Assembly: GCF_030408755.1 (NCBI RefSeq) | Contig: NZ_CP047209.1 | Location: 806,001-870,000 of the forward strand | Direction: 5' to 3' | Length of the DNA: 64,000 bases | From: Corynebacterium felinum | GTDB taxonomy: Bacteria > Actinomycetota > Actinomycetes > Mycobacteriales > Mycobacteriaceae | In this document: in pieces, positions 44,541 through 55,036 of the stretch | Numbering within the stretch: the stretch's first letter is position 1 | Layout of the letters: every line of letters starts with the position of its first letter | The notes under the pieces: model-generated | Told to the model about the DNA's origin: nothing | The model's database searches: none | What the model saw: the letters and a program-made list of their open reading frames with translations, nothing else | Position numbers and translations under genes: made by a program

Positions 44541-45226
44541 TGTTTCGGCTTTTTCATCGCGCACAACCCGCGCTAGGTCCACGGCACCCGCACCACCCGG
44601 GCTGGCTGGAATATACCCCCACGATCACCGTACGCAATCAACGGTTGCGACTGCGCCCGTTAGAGAAAAACGATGGTGATTTGTGGTCGGAAATGCGTAT
44701 CTATGACCAGCATCATCTTCAACCTGTTGAACCTACGGTGGGAACGTATTGGGAGAAAGCCCACAGCATGCAGGCGTGGCGGGAAATGTATATTAACCTG
44801 CGGCAAAGTGCATATGCTGGGCATCTTTTGCCTTTTGTGATTGAGCTGAATGGTGAATTCGCCGGCCAATTGACGATTGGCAATATTCAACACGGCACTG
44901 TTTCAGACGCGTGGATTGGTTATTGGGTGTTTTCCGCGCATACCGGCAAGGGAGTGGCAACGGCTGCCTGCGCGTTGGGTATTGATCATGCCTTTGCCCG
45001 CGTGGGGTTGCATCGTTTGACTGCTACTCATTTGCCGGATAATCATGCAAGTAATAAAGTGCTCATGGCTAATGGCTTTAAGCAGGAGGGCTATCTGCGG
45101 AAAAATCTGCATATTAATGGGCAGTGGCGTGATCATATACTGCTAGGCCTTACCCGCGATGATTATCCTACGACCGCCACGAACAGATTGATGGCAGCGG
45201 GCAAAATTCAAAAACACTTCCGCTAA
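44540..45226 (+). CDS. rimJ: GNAT acetyltransferase, RimJ/RimL type
   Basis: Acetyltransferase of 228 residues. The RimJ-type core has RLRLRPLEKNDGDLWSEMR near residue 34, an acetyl-CoA loop YWVFSAHTGKGVATAACALGIDHAF, then LHRLTATHLPDNHASNKVLMANGFKQEGYLR, typical of protein alanine N-acetyltransferases. Its start overlaps the glp stop by one base, so the two are coupled. The target is not known. Confidence 0.9.
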   Translation: MFRLFHRAQPALGPRHPHHPGWLEYTPTITVRNQRLRLRPLEKNDGDLWSEMRIYDQHHLQPVEPTVGTYWEKAHSMQAWREMYINLRQSAYAGHLLPFVIELNGEFAGQLTIGNIQHGTVSDAWIGYWVFSAHTGKGVATAACALGIDHAFARVGLHRLTATHLPDNHASNKVLMANGFKQEGYLRKNLHINGQWRDHILLGLTRDDYPTTATNRLMAAGKIQKHFR

Positions 45227-45298
45227 CCGGCGCGCCTATTAGGTAAATCCCACCAGTAACAATAGGCTTAATAGACTACGTAGAAAGGGCGATCACCT

Positions 45299-46267
45299 GT
45301 GACCGGACTCATTGGCCTCATCATAATAGTCGTGCTGTGGATCTTTGTTCTCGCACCTTGGATTTTGCGTGCCCAAAAACCAATTCGCAAAGCTGGCGAA
45401 GCACTGACCGAAACACGCGTGATTCACACCGGTGGTTCGGCTCCTGTGCGGCGACGCCGTCGCCTGAAGCTCAGCCCTGCGCAGGCAACTGCCACAGGTG
45501 GGCTACCGGCGGAGGAGGATTCCTTGGTTGATGAGGATTCCACGCTGCACTACGACGATGACTGCGATGAGCAGTTGGATCAGGAGGATCTTGACGATAC
45601 GTTGATCGTTGAGGCCGATGTTGCGGATGAGGGTGATTCTGAGGATCTGGACGACGAAACCCACTACACGCTTGATACGTCCTATATTGATCCGGAAGAT
45701 TTGCTCTACCCCGATACTGCGGTTGCGGATGCAGATGAGGGTGAGGACGACGTCGATACGCTGGACAACACCAGCGAGGAGCTCACTGAGGAAGAACTCG
45801 CCTATATTGCGCACCGTCGTGGCCGCGGCGGCTACGACCCGGATGCTGACCGTGCGCGTGCGCTGAGCAGGCAGAAGCGTCGCCAGCGCACACTCGTGGG
45901 CTTGGCGTGTGTACTGATTCTTGCCCTTGGTGTCAGTACGATGCTCGGCGGTGTGTACTGGGCTGTGACTGGTGTGGTTGTGGCTTTGAGCGCAACCTAC
46001 CTGTATGCGTTGCGTACTCAGGTGAAAGCGGAGAATGCGCTTCGCCATCGTCGTATCCAGCAGCTTCGCCGCGCCCGTTTGGGAGTTCGTAATATTCATG
46101 ACACCCAATTGGGTATCCCGAGTCGCCTGCGCCGACCTGGTGCGATTGTGCTTGAGATCGATGATGAATCGCCTGATTTCACTGTTCTCGACACTGTTGA
46201 TATCAATGATTATCTCAACCCTACTGGCCACAACCACACGGAAATGGCCACCCGACGAGTGAGCTAA
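45299..46267 (+). CDS. glpR: membrane protein GlpR/SepX, cell-division receptor of Glp
   Basis: Protein of 322 residues. An N-terminal transmembrane helix (TGLIGLIIIVVLWIFVLAPWIL) is followed by a cytoplasmic stretch (KAGEALTETRVIHTGG), a long acidic disordered region of about 110 residues, and two more hydrophobic helices (about 201-240: LVGLACVLILALGVSTMLGG and AVTGVVVALSATYLYAL). A charged C-terminal part follows. It starts at GTG with AAAGGGCGATC. The order galU-glp-rimJ-glpR is the one in which GlpR was described as the Glp receptor in C. glutamicum, related to SepX of Streptomyces. Identification is by synteny and architecture. Confidence 0.8.
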   Translation: MTGLIGLIIIVVLWIFVLAPWILRAQKPIRKAGEALTETRVIHTGGSAPVRRRRRLKLSPAQATATGGLPAEEDSLVDEDSTLHYDDDCDEQLDQEDLDDTLIVEADVADEGDSEDLDDETHYTLDTSYIDPEDLLYPDTAVADADEGEDDVDTLDNTSEELTEEELAYIAHRRGRGGYDPDADRARALSRQKRRQRTLVGLACVLILALGVSTMLGGVYWAVTGVVVALSATYLYALRTQVKAENALRHRRIQQLRRARLGVRNIHDTQLGIPSRLRRPGAIVLEIDDESPDFTVLDTVDINDYLNPTGHNHTEMATRRVS

Positions 46268-46270
46268 TAT

Positions 46271-46687
46271 ATGGACAAACCCATCATGAGAGACATTGCC
46301 CTATTCGTGTTTCGCACGGTTTTAGGGATTATTTTTGTAGCGCACGGTTTCCAGAAGCTTTTTCTTGTTGGAATTACCGAAACTACCGGACAGTTCTCCG
46401 CAATGAGAATTCCCCAACCTAAGCTTTCTGCCTATCTTGCCGCTTTTTCGGAGCTTTTGGGTGGGGCGCTGCTTGTTGTTGGTTTGTTAACGACTTTTAT
46501 CGCGGGTGCTCTTGCTCTTTTGATGCTTGCCGCTTTTTATTTTGTTCATCTTAATTCAGGATTTTTTATCCACAATGGCGGGTTCGAATATGTCATGTTG
46601 ATCATTTTCTCGTTGTTGATGATCGTGGTGTTCGGATCGGGACGCGCCAGCGTCGATTGGATACTCACTCGTAATGATCAGTTGTGA
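46271..46687 (+). CDS. DoxX family membrane protein
   Basis: Four-helix membrane protein of 138 residues with the DoxX pattern: RTVLGIIFVAHGFQKLF at the N terminus, AYLAAFSELLGGALLVVGLLTTF, then ALALLMLAAFYFVHL and a last helix YVMLIIFSLLMIVVFG. Members act in redox or sulphur-stress functions, or have no known function. It follows glpR by three bases and overlaps the next gene by 14 bases, so it is part of the same transcript. Confidence 0.88.
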   Translation: MDKPIMRDIALFVFRTVLGIIFVAHGFQKLFLVGITETTGQFSAMRIPQPKLSAYLAAFSELLGGALLVVGLLTTFIAGALALLMLAAFYFVHLNSGFFIHNGGFEYVMLIIFSLLMIVVFGSGRASVDWILTRNDQL

Positions 46688-47321
46688 CCGCATACAAGCT
46701 GCCCTTTCTGCCCGCCTCGATGGCGAACCTGCTCCTTTAGAGGATGATGTTATTGACGCACACCTTGAGGCGTGTGTTCAGTGTCGCGCTTTTTATGAGC
46801 AGGCTGCGTTTTTAAACCGGCGCATGAATTTAAGTGAGGCACGCCCGGATGCTATCCCTGATTTGTCGGATGTGATTATTGCGGGGGTGGAGCCGACGTG
46901 GCGGAAGCAGGCTGCGTCTCGCGCCTTGGGTGTGGCTTTTTCGCGCGTGGGTATGGTGCTTGTGGGCGTGATGTGGGTTTTGTGGGCGACTTCGCTGTTG
47001 GGTGTTTCTGGGGTGGGCGAGTGGGAGCCTGTTTTTTCCCGGTTGTTGGTTGAGGCTGCCGCGATGCGTTGTGCTTTAGGTTTCGGCTTGTTGTTTGCGG
47101 CTTGGCAGACCCGGATTGTGTCGGGGTTATTGCCATTGTATGGCGCGTTGTGGATGTTTAGTTTTGGTTTCGCTGTGCGTGAGATTGTGCTCGGTGAGCT
47201 GAGTTTTGATTCGTTGATTCAGCTGGTGTTGCTTGCTGTTTCGGTGGTTGTGCTGTTGTGGTGCTGGCTCAGCGATAAGGGGTGGGCGCTGATTGAGTTT
47301 GGTTTGAAGTCGTTGCGCTAA
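46674..47321 (+). CDS. zinc-finger (zf-HC2) membrane protein, anti-sigma-factor-like
   Basis: Protein of 215 residues. The N-terminal cytoplasmic zinc-finger has C4, then H30-x3-C34-x2-C37 (MISCDRIQ..., HLEACVQC), the ZAS pattern of anti-sigma factors. Hydrophobic helices follow at about 85-105, 125-150, 155-172 and 183-200. The multiple helices differ from the single-helix classic anti-sigma proteins. The start inside the DoxX end is supported because a later start would lose C4. No sigma-factor gene is adjacent, so the partner is unknown. Confidence 0.7.
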   Translation: MISCDRIQAALSARLDGEPAPLEDDVIDAHLEACVQCRAFYEQAAFLNRRMNLSEARPDAIPDLSDVIIAGVEPTWRKQAASRALGVAFSRVGMVLVGVMWVLWATSLLGVSGVGEWEPVFSRLLVEAAAMRCALGFGLLFAAWQTRIVSGLLPLYGALWMFSFGFAVREIVLGELSFDSLIQLVLLAVSVVVLLWCWLSDKGWALIEFGLKSLR

Positions 47322-47504
47322 CATTGCCGCGCTTTGCTTGCACGGTCGTCGTGTCTTTGCGCGTGTCGACGTCGTGGTGCCACCCTCTTTACCCTCGGGG
47401 TGTGTGGGGGCTTGCGCTCTTGATTGCCATTGTGTTTGTTATGTATTCTGGGGCAAAACATCTTTGTGTGATTGGGCGCACAGCAAGCGGCTGGGAGGTT
47501 GGTT

Positions 47505-47876
47505 GTGTTTTATTTCGTTGCTGCAAATATGATTGTCGCTGGTGTGGTGATAGCGTATATCGGCCATGCGTCACGCACTGGCTTGAAAAGGAATTGGTGG
47601 GCTGGGCTGCGCACGCCCGCCACGATGGCAAGTGAGGAAGCGTTCCGTGCGGCAAACCAGCGGGTGTGGAAGTTGTATTATGCGATGGCAGCTGTTACTT
47701 TCCTTCAAGGTATTGGCGTTGCTATTTTAGCTTTTACCCGCGCATCAGATGATACGCTTGCTATGTTCATTCTGGCAGGCGTGTGTTGTATTCTCGCACT
47801 CGCCGGCGCGCAAGTGGTGCTCGGCTCTCGTGCCGCCAAAGAATACAGCGCAGCCCAAAACACCACCCCAGCATAA
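47505..47876 (+). CDS. SdpI/YhfL family membrane protein
   Basis: Protein of about 123 residues with three hydrophobic helices (FYFVAANMIVAGVVIAYIG, YYAMAAVTFLQGIGVAILAF, MFILAGVCCILALAGAQVVL). Between helix 1 and 2 it has RNWWAGLRTPATMASEEAFRAANQR, the typical SdpI-type motif (G-R-T near NxW, then W/AN.R). I chose the GTG six bases after GGGAGG; longer frames reach back to 47472 or 47324. SdpI-like proteins can be immunity proteins or have other roles; no toxin gene is seen here. Confidence 0.7.
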   Translation: MFYFVAANMIVAGVVIAYIGHASRTGLKRNWWAGLRTPATMASEEAFRAANQRVWKLYYAMAAVTFLQGIGVAILAFTRASDDTLAMFILAGVCCILALAGAQVVLGSRAAKEYSAAQNTTPA

Positions 47877-47911
47877 ACACGGAGTGAATTTCTACATGCC
47901 CAGTGCTTTTG

Positions 47912-47954
47912 AGTAATCTCACTGCCACGCGCTCTTAGTGGCAGTGAGATTACT
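47912..47954. terminator. bidirectional terminator hairpin
   Basis: A perfect 17-bp stem (AGTAATCTCACTGCCAC and its complement) with a 9-base loop between two convergent genes. T-runs are weak on both sides, but the stem is very stable. Confidence 0.75.
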
Positions 47955-48063
47955 ATTTGGCATATGCGTTGGGAAAACAGTGCTCCTTGCCACAATATTT
48001 TTTAAGTGCAGGTGTTTTTAATCAAAGGGAAAACACTTTTTCAAGCATTACTGCAGACGTATT

Positions 48064-49629
48064 TTAACGCCAGTAGTCGAACCACATCAACGAGTTATAA
48101 ACGGTGGTGGGTACCGAGTATCCGTACAAAATGGGGGAGAAGTACACAAATTGTGCAACCACTAAGCCCAGATAGCCACACACGATCCAGATGCCTTTAT
48201 TTTTGTAGCGGTTAAGAATTGTTCCTAAAAGCAGTGCTGCGAAAACGATAAGCATGGGGGCTAAAGGTGCAGCATAGAAGAAATACATTTGGCGGTCATA
48301 GCCAATCATCCACGGCACAATACCCGCCAAGAAACACGTGACAGGCAGCGCAAGCGTCCACTCATGCTGAATAAGCCAACGCCACAACGCCCATGCAAGC
48401 AGGGGAACAGTCAGCCACCATAAAGCAGGGGTGCCAAACAGATAAATCATGCGGGTACACGATGTGCCCAGGCAGTGCAGATCATTCGCGGAATAATAAA
48501 GAATCGGCTTGCCACCAATAAGCCATTCCCATGGCTTGGAATCAAAAGGATGGTCATGGCCCGCTGAAGTAGTGAGCGAAGCATGGAACTTCAACACACT
48601 TGAGTGATAATAAAACCAGCCAGCTACACTCTCAGGCAGTAAGTGAAGCAAGGAGTTGGAATCGATCGTTCCATCCACAGCAGCATGGCGATACACTGCG
48701 GTTTCGGTCGCAAACCACGCCCGCCAACTGTAAACATAGATCAACACGGGCACAATAACCAGGTGGGTAAAAGCCTTGAAGGCATCGCGAACAAGCGCAC
48801 CATAAATAGGTGAGGCAACGCCTGCGCGGTGGCGGGTACGAATATCTAAAATCACACACACAACACCGAAAAACGCCATGTAATACAGGCCAGACCATTT
48901 CACCGACAACGCTAAACCGAGGAAAATACCGGCTGTAAAACGCCACCAGCGATACCCTACCCGGGGACCCAAGCGGCTCGTACCGGTATTTGTCATCAGC
49001 GATGACACCTGTAGCCAGTCGCGCACCAAAGCCCAGCAGGCGGCAGTAATAAAGAAGGTTTGGAAGATATCGAGCATTCCGTAACGGCTCGTGATCAGCA
49101 AAACGCCGTCGAAAAGCGCCAAGATACCCGCAGCGGAGGCAACAAAAGTCGAACGACTCAGCTGCCTAGCTATATCCATGATCAGCACAACGAGCACCGC
49201 ACCAAATAAAGCGGCGACAAAACGCCACCCCAGCGGGGTGTATCCGAAGATCATTTCGCCCAAAGCCTGAAGCTGTTTCGCGAGCGGCGGGTGAACAACA
49301 AGCCCGTAGCCGGGATTCGACTCAATGCCCCCAAGCAGGGGGTTGATCCAGCTGTTGACGATGTCCCACGCTTGAGGCGCGTAGTGCTTTTCATCAAAAA
49401 CGGGGGTGTTGTGCACGTGCGCAGTGCTCAGCCCGACGAAGCGGGTGATCAGTGCCCAGCAGAAGATGACAACGCTTGTAATGGTGTCTGTCCTGCTCCA
49501 ATGGTGGCGGCGCAGGCGAGGTTTCGGCGGGGCCGCGAACGTCGGACTATAAGGTGTGCTGATACTCACCTTGTCTATTTTAGGGGCTGTCGCTTTTCGA
49601 CGCCGGATAGTCGCACGCAGGCGTAGCAC
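48064..49629 (-). CDS. pmt: protein O-mannosyltransferase (GT39 family)
   Basis: Integral membrane enzyme of about 521 residues that transfers mannose from polyprenyl phosphate mannose to exported proteins. After a basic N terminus (to about residue 48) the first helix ITSVVIFCWALITRFVGL is followed by the luminal-type motif PVFDEKHYAPQAW with the catalytic Asp-Glu. Many further helices follow, with the PMT segment LHCLGTSCTRMIYLFGTPALWW and YDRQMYFFYAAPL near the C terminus. The frame starts at GTG; a second GTG 60 bases later is possible. It is divergent from betP, as in C. glutamicum. Confidence 0.94.
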   Translation of the reverse strand: MLRLRATIRRRKATAPKIDKVSISTPYSPTFAAPPKPRLRRHHWSRTDTITSVVIFCWALITRFVGLSTAHVHNTPVFDEKHYAPQAWDIVNSWINPLLGGIESNPGYGLVVHPPLAKQLQALGEMIFGYTPLGWRFVAALFGAVLVVLIMDIARQLSRSTFVASAAGILALFDGVLLITSRYGMLDIFQTFFITAACWALVRDWLQVSSLMTNTGTSRLGPRVGYRWWRFTAGIFLGLALSVKWSGLYYMAFFGVVCVILDIRTRHRAGVASPIYGALVRDAFKAFTHLVIVPVLIYVYSWRAWFATETAVYRHAAVDGTIDSNSLLHLLPESVAGWFYYHSSVLKFHASLTTSAGHDHPFDSKPWEWLIGGKPILYYSANDLHCLGTSCTRMIYLFGTPALWWLTVPLLAWALWRWLIQHEWTLALPVTCFLAGIVPWMIGYDRQMYFFYAAPLAPMLIVFAALLLGTILNRYKNKGIWIVCGYLGLVVAQFVYFSPILYGYSVPTTVYNSLMWFDYWR

Positions 49630-49727
49630 GCTGCAGCAGCGCTAATCGTTATGAGATTGTGATGTTTTGGTTATCGATCGTCTCGTGTAGTAGGTGGTGC
49701 CTGCGGATTTTCGCGCATCACAAGTGG

Positions 49728-49746
49728 GTAACATTTGCCTGTATAC
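49728..49746 (+). promoter_or_regulatory. GTAACA/GTATAC element upstream of betP
   Basis: GTAACA and GTATAC start 13 bases apart about 165-180 bases upstream of betP. betP is activated by MtrA in C. glutamicum, and GTAAC-like elements also occur upstream of the M23 gene and rpf2. This is a candidate site only. Confidence 0.25.
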
Positions 49747-49908
49747 GCGGGTTTTAGACCTGGGTTGGAGGCAGTATTGTTGCAGAAACCACAAAGTATG
49801 ACGCACGGTGGATATATGGAAAAATCAATAAATTCGGTTCCGTGTGTGCCTGAGCCAGCCAAGGGGGATGGTACAACACATGCGCAGCATAGGCAGGGGT
49901 TGGGGGCA

Positions 49909-51723
49909 ATGACGGCAAACGCAGAAAGTAGTGAATATTCTGAATCTTGTGCTGGTGTATCCACCGAGGGGGAAATGGCGGCGGGGGTGCATGAAGTGCC
50001 GACCGCAACTCAAGAATTAGCCCAAATGCTTGAAGGCACCGCAGTGATCGAAGAGCAGGTGTTAAAACCGGATGAAGAGATAGTCTTCGAAGGTGAAGAT
50101 GAAGAAGCCACCATTGACTGGAAAGTCTCCATCCCAGCGTTTAGCATCGTGGCCGCCGTCGTCGCCTGGGGTTTACTTGGGGCGGATAGTTTTTCCAGCT
50201 TCGCTAAAACGGCCTTAACCACAGTGATTGAAGATTTTGGCTGGGCTTTTATCCTCGGCACCACTGTGTTTTTAGTGTTCGCCATTGTGGTGGCGTTTAG
50301 TAAGTTTGGCCACATCAAACTGGGGCGAAACGATGAAGCGCCTGAGTTTTCCACTGTCAGCTGGATTGCGATGATGTTCGCCGCCGGCATGGGCATTGGT
50401 TTGATGTTCTACGGCGTATCCGAGCCGTTGAGCCACTATCGCAGCGGCGTGCCAGGCTATGAGGCGCAGAACGTGGGTAAAGCGATGTCGTCGACATTGC
50501 TGCACTGGACGCTGCACCCGTGGGCAATTTATGGAATTTTTGGTCTCGCGATCGCCTACTCGACCTTCCGTTTGGGGCGTCGACAGCTGCTCAGCGCCGC
50601 ATTCACCCCACTGTTTGGTGAGTATGGTGCCAAGGGGTGGCCGGGGCGCATCATTGATATTTTGGCCATTATTGCCACGATTTTCGGTACCGCCTGCTCG
50701 TTGGGCGTAGGTGCGACGCAAATTAGTGCAGGTTTGAAAGCCGCAGGGATTATTGAGTCGCCTCAAATGTCGACCATTATCGTGATCGTCTCCATTTTGA
50801 CTCTCGCGTTTTTGATCTCCGCAATGTCGGGTGTGGGCAAGGGAATTCAGTACGTATCTAACGCCAATATGATTTTGGCTGCGTTTATTGCCCTCTTCGT
50901 GTTCGTTTTGGGCCCGACCGTCACCATTTTGAATTTCCTGCCTGGTTCACTGGGCGCCTATTTGTCGAATTTCTTTGAAATGATTGGGCGCACCGCCGAG
51001 TCGGCGGATGGTTCTGCCGGTGAATGGTTGGGCGGTTGGACAATCTTCTATTGGGCTTGGTGGATTTCCTGGTCACCTTTCGTGGGTATGTTCCTCGCGC
51101 GTATTTCTCGCGGTCGCACGATTCGGGAATTCCTCATTGGCGTGATGTTGGTTCCATCGGCAGTCTCCGTGGTGTGGTTTGCCATCTTCGGCGGAACCGC
51201 AATCCACTTAGAGCAAGCCGGACAGTCGATTTTCGGTGAGGGTAAGCCAGAAAACCAGCTCTTTGATCTGCTTCACACCCTGCCCGGTGGGCAAATCGTG
51301 GGTATCGTTGCGGTGCTGCTGTTGGCCACGTTCTTTATTACATCCGCTGATTCCGCTGCCACAGTGATGGGCTCGATGAGCCAGAACGGTCAGACTGACG
51401 CGAACAAATACGTCTCCGCCGCCTGGGGTATGTTGGTGGCGTTGATCGGCATGACCATGCTGATCACTGGTGGGGATGATGTCCTGTCGAACCTGCAAAA
51501 CATCACAATTATCGCCGCATCGCCATTCCTGATCGTGATTTTTATGCTGATGTTCGCCCTCATCAAGGATTTACGCAACGATGAAATCTACCTTGACTAC
51601 CGCGAGCAGCAGCGATTTGCCACCAGGCTTGCCCGTGAACGACGCCTGCACCTCGAACATGTGAAAAAGGAGCGGACGAAAACGAAAAAGCGGCTGGGTA
51701 AAAAGAAAGACCGCGTGAAGTAA
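49909..51723 (+). CDS. betP: glycine betaine transporter BetP (BCCT family)
   Basis: Sodium-coupled betaine importer of about 604 residues activated by hyperosmotic stress. Signatures: glycine-rich TM3 [20 protein letters not shown], the tryptophan box [35 protein letters not shown] and [15 protein letters not shown]. An acidic N-terminal domain ([15 protein letters not shown]) and a basic C-terminal domain ([18 protein letters not shown], then [10 protein letters not shown]) are the regulatory tails of C. glutamicum BetP, the C-terminal one acting as the potassium and osmotic sensor. I chose the ATG after TTGGGGG that gives the family's N-terminal length; ATGs at 49798 and 49816 would add 31-37 residues. 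Confidence 0.95.
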   Translation: MTANAESSEYSESCAGVSTEGEMAAGVHEVPTATQELAQMLEGTAVIEEQVLKPDEEIVFEGEDEEATIDWKVSIPAFSIVAAVVAWGLLGADSFSSFAKTALTTVIEDFGWAFILGTTVFLVFAIVVAFSKFGHIKLGRNDEAPEFSTVSWIAMMFAAGMGIGLMFYGVSEPLSHYRSGVPGYEAQNVGKAMSSTLLHWTLHPWAIYGIFGLAIAYSTFRLGRRQLLSAAFTPLFGEYGAKGWPGRIIDILAIIATIFGTACSLGVGATQISAGLKAAGIIESPQMSTIIVIVSILTLAFLISAMSGVGKGIQYVSNANMILAAFIALFVFVLGPTVTILNFLPGSLGAYLSNFFEMIGRTAESADGSAGEWLGGWTIFYWAWWISWSPFVGMFLARISRGRTIREFLIGVMLVPSAVSVVWFAIFGGTAIHLEQAGQSIFGEGKPENQLFDLLHTLPGGQIVGIVAVLLLATFFITSADSAATVMGSMSQNGQTDANKYVSAAWGMLVALIGMTMLITGGDDVLSNLQNITIIAASPFLIVIFMLMFALIKDLRNDEIYLDYREQQRFATRLARERRLHLEHVKKERTKTKKRLGKKKDRVK

Positions 51724-51750
51724 ACCGCACAATCGCCACAAGCATGTAAC

Positions 51751-51789
51751 GGCGTCGATAAGCATCTGCACAGGGTGCGAATCGACGCC
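51751..51789 (+). terminator. stem-loop after betP
   Basis: GGCGTCGAT pairs with ATCGACGCC, with an inner GCA / TGC pairing. The T-run is weak (TTCG), 27 bases after the betP stop. Confidence 0.5.
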
Positions 51790-51861
51790 TTCGTGCTGTG
51801 TCACGGTAACGTACAAAGGGATAAGCGAGCATAAAAATTTTTTTAAGGAGCTTGAAAGCTT

Positions 51862-52737
51862 GTGAATGTTGATTTCTTAGCACTGCCGGAACTTCCCCCA
51901 CTCCCGACCGGCATCGTGCTAGCGGCCACCCCGCTGGGCAACATTGCGGACGCAACGCCGCGACTCATGCAGGCGCTGGCAGAAGCCGACTACATTGCCG
52001 CGGAAGACACCCGCCGCACCCGCAACCTCGCCCAAGCGCTGGGGGTAGAGATTCGCGGCACCATTATCTCCAACTTTGATCACAACGAAGCATCGCGCGT
52101 GGCTCAACTGATCGAACTAGCGCGCAACGCAACAGTCGTGGTTGTCACCGACGCGGGAATGCCGCTGGTGTCCGACCCCGGTTTCCCGCTGGTCGAAGCC
52201 GCACACGATGCAGGCGTGAACATTACCTGCTTCCCAGGGCCGTCCGCAGTGCCAGTAGCGTTAGCGCTGTCCGGGCTTGCGGTGGGCAAATTCGCCTTCG
52301 ATGGTTTCGCACCCCGTAAAAAAGGGGCGCGAATCGCGTGGCTCGAAACTTTGCGCACCGAAGCACGCAGCGTGTGCTTTTTCGAATCCCCACACCGCAT
52401 CGCAGACACGCTTGCCGACGCCGTAGAGGTGCTCGGCCCTGATCGTCGCGCCGCCGTGGCTAGGGAGCTGACTAAAACCTATGAAGAGATCAAGCGGGGT
52501 ACTTTAGCTGAGCTTGCCGACTGGGCCGCAGGTGGCCTTAAGGGTGAGATTAGCTGCGTGATTGAGGGCGTGGTGCGCAAAGAAGTGACGGATGTAACTG
52601 AGTTGATTGCCGAGGCTGTGCAGCGCGTGGAGGCGGGCGAGCGCCTGAAAGCTGTGTGTGCACAGTTGGCGGATGAGCACAAGGTGAGCAAAAAGGAACT
52701 CTATGATGGGGCCTTAGCTGCACGTGATAGGGTATGA
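51862..52737 (+). CDS. rsmI: 16S rRNA (cytidine(1402)-2'-O)-methyltransferase
   Basis: SAM-dependent methyltransferase of 291 residues acting on C1402 in the ribosomal P site. Motifs in order: [81 protein letters not shown] and FFESPHRI. It starts at GTG with AAGGAG 12 bases upstream. It ends four bases before metS, so both genes are probably one transcript. Confidence 0.95.
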   Translation: MNVDFLALPELPPLPTGIVLAATPLGNIADATPRLMQALAEADYIAAEDTRRTRNLAQALGVEIRGTIISNFDHNEASRVAQLIELARNATVVVVTDAGMPLVSDPGFPLVEAAHDAGVNITCFPGPSAVPVALALSGLAVGKFAFDGFAPRKKGARIAWLETLRTEARSVCFFESPHRIADTLADAVEVLGPDRRAAVARELTKTYEEIKRGTLAELADWAAGGLKGEISCVIEGVVRKEVTDVTELIAEAVQRVEAGERLKAVCAQLADEHKVSKKELYDGALAARDRV

Positions 52738-52741
52738 ACTT

Positions 52742-54574
52742 ATGAATAATGTGCTCGTTTCTGTTGCTTGGCCTTATGCCAACGGGCCGCGTCACATCGG
52801 ACATGTGGCCGGTTTTGGTGTCCCCTCAGATGTTTTCGCCCGCTACCAGCGAATGTCGGGTGCGAATGTGTTGATGATTTCGGGCACCGACGAGCACGGA
52901 ACTCCGCTTCTGGTGCAGGCTGATAAAGAGGGTATTTCGGTTAAGGAATTGGCTGATCGTTATAACCGCCAGATTGTGGAAGATCTGGCCGGTTTGGGTC
53001 TGAGCTATGACTTGTTTACCCGCACTACTACGCGGAATCACTACGCTGTTGTTCAGGAACTTTTTAAGGGTTTGTATGAAAACGGCTACATGATTAAGGA
53101 AACCACCTTTGGTGCGGTGTCTCCTTCGACTGGTCGCACGTTGCCAGACCGCTATATTGAGGGTACCTGCCCACTGTGTGGTGCTGATGGTGCCCGCGGC
53201 GACCAGTGCGATAACTGCGGTAACCAGCTTGATCCTGCGGATCTGATCAACCCAGTGTCGAAGATCAATGGTGAAACCCCGAAGTTCATTGAGACTGAAC
53301 ACTTCTTGTTGGATCTGTCTGCGCTTGCTGAAGCGTTGGGGGAGTGGCTGAAGCAGCGCGAAGATTGGCGCCCGAATGTGTTGAAGTTCTCCTTGAATTT
53401 GTTGGAGGATTTGCGCCCACGCGCCATGAGCCGTGATATCGACTGGGGTATCCCAATCCCGGTGGAGGGCTGGGAGGATAATCCTTCGAAGAAGCTGTAT
53501 GTGTGGTTCGACGCGGTGATTGGATACCTGTCTGCCTCTATTGAATGGGCGTGGCGCACTGGGAGTCCTGATGCGTGGAAGCAGTGGTGGACTAACCCTG
53601 AGGCGAAGTCGTACTACTTCATGGGTAAAGATAACATCACGTTCCACTCCCAGATCTGGCCGGCGGAGCTTTTGGGCTACCAAGGTAAGGGCGCTAAGGG
53701 CGGGGATGTTCACGAATTTGGTGAACTCAACTTGCCTACTGAGGTTGTGTCCTCGGAATTTTTGACCATGTCGGGCTCGAAATTCTCCTCCTCTAAGGGC
53801 GTTGTGATCTACGTGAAGGATTTCCTGGCCGAGTTCGGCGCTGATCCGCTGCGCTATTTCATCGCAGTGGCAGGGCCGGAAAACAACGACACCGATTTCA
53901 CCTGGGATGAATTTGTTCGCCGCGTGAATAACGAGCTGGCTAATGGCTGGGGCAACTTGGTCAACCGCACCGTGTCGATGGCGCACAAGAATTTTGGTGC
54001 CGTACCTACTCCTGGTCCACTGGAGCCTGCTGATGAAAAGATTCTGGCGCTGGCTGCCGAGGCTTTCGATATCGTTGGCGATGCATTGGCGCATTCGCGC
54101 TTCAAGCAGGGCATTACTCACGCCATGCATGTGGTGGGCGAAGCTAATGCTTATATTGCTGAGATGGAACCGTGGAAGCTGGCGAAGGACGAGTCCGCGA
54201 CCACCCGCTTGGCCACTGTGCTGTGGACGGCCATGCAGGTTGTGTCCGACATCAATGTGTTGTTAACCCCATACCTGCCGCATATTGCCCAGTCGGTGCA
54301 TGAAACCTTAGGGCGCGAAGGCATCTGGGCGGCCACCCCAACTGTGGTGGACGTCAGCGACGACATGCCGGTTGAACCAGTAGGCGTGGGTATTCCCGAG
54401 CCGGGAAGCAGCTACCCAATTATCACCGGTGATTACACTGCCCAGCAGGCAACATGGGCTCGTGTGGATGTGGTTCCAGGTACGCCTTTGAGCAAGCCGA
54501 AGCCACTGATTGCCAAACTTGACCCAGAGCTTGCCCAGACCGGCCCAGCCTGGGCACCTGTTACTAGCCAGTAG
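52742..54574 (+). CDS. metS: methionyl-tRNA synthetase
   Basis: Class I synthetase of 610 residues from [21 protein letters not shown], which contains the HIGH motif. The inserted zinc region shows [18 protein letters not shown], and the KMSKS-like motif is [11 protein letters not shown]. The anticodon-binding helical domain follows, with no C-terminal dimerisation domain of the Tbd type. The frame could start six codons earlier inside rsmI, but the ATG used starts with the conserved N terminus. A strong terminator follows. Confidence 0.97.
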   Translation: MNNVLVSVAWPYANGPRHIGHVAGFGVPSDVFARYQRMSGANVLMISGTDEHGTPLLVQADKEGISVKELADRYNRQIVEDLAGLGLSYDLFTRTTTRNHYAVVQELFKGLYENGYMIKETTFGAVSPSTGRTLPDRYIEGTCPLCGADGARGDQCDNCGNQLDPADLINPVSKINGETPKFIETEHFLLDLSALAEALGEWLKQREDWRPNVLKFSLNLLEDLRPRAMSRDIDWGIPIPVEGWEDNPSKKLYVWFDAVIGYLSASIEWAWRTGSPDAWKQWWTNPEAKSYYFMGKDNITFHSQIWPAELLGYQGKGAKGGDVHEFGELNLPTEVVSSEFLTMSGSKFSSSKGVVIYVKDFLAEFGADPLRYFIAVAGPENNDTDFTWDEFVRRVNNELANGWGNLVNRTVSMAHKNFGAVPTPGPLEPADEKILALAAEAFDIVGDALAHSRFKQGITHAMHVVGEANAYIAEMEPWKLAKDESATTRLATVLWTAMQVVSDINVLLTPYLPHIAQSVHETLGREGIWAATPTVVDVSDDMPVEPVGVGIPEPGSSYPIITGDYTAQQATWARVDVVPGTPLSKPKPLIAKLDPELAQTGPAWAPVTSQ

Positions 54575-54588
54575 TACTTCGAATGCTA

Positions 54589-54628
54589 ACGGCAGCACAG
54601 TAGAACACTAGATGTGCTGCCGTTTTTC
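54589..54628 (+). terminator. intrinsic terminator after metS
   Basis: ACGGCAGCACA pairs perfectly with TGTGCTGCCGT, followed by TTTTCTG, 15 bases after the metS stop. Confidence 0.9.
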
Positions 54629-55036
54629 TGTGCTTTGACCCAGTGCTATGGGTGGAAGAGGCGGGGTGGGGAGTAGGTTCACGGCACAGCCGTTACATGC
54701 TGATTGGCTCCTAATCCCATAATCCCTCCCCGCAGCCTTCCCCTAGTCTTCCCGCACATCCGATTCGCCAGCCTTATTGAAGCCCCAGCTGAGCCGAGTG
54801 CTCACAGAACTATCAGTTAGAGATAGAGCAAGTGCTAACAGTAAAACCGCAGGTCAATTTTTACCTTCTGTGCTGAAACTCTAAGAGTTAGGTTGAATCA
54901 ACCCGCGCGTATAAATAGGCTTTTGATTCTGGCGCTGCGAGCACCTTCCTGTAGGAAAAAAATCGGTGTTTTCTTTAATAGTCCCCTACCGTGCGGGCGG
55001 AGAGTGCAGCGGGCATGAAAACACTAGCCCTGCTTA
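54629..55036. other. non-coding gap between metS terminator and repeat unit
   Basis: No credible gene was seen. It contains TTAGGTTGAATCAACC near 54890, a weak partial match to the DtxR consensus (about 11 of 19). The tatD promoter should lie in this gap or just after it. Confidence 0.4.

Noticed and set aside
49735..49908. Extended N terminus of BetP from upstream starts
   Set aside because: It would add up to 58 residues not fitting the family length; the start after TTGGGGG restores the usual N-terminal domain size.
52826..54130. 434-residue open frame antisense to metS
   Set aside because: Shadow of metS; no recognisable motif or start signal.
54885..54905. Possible second DtxR box (TTAGGTTGAATCAACC)
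   Set aside because: Only about 11 of 19 consensus positions match, and there is no iron-related gene nearby.
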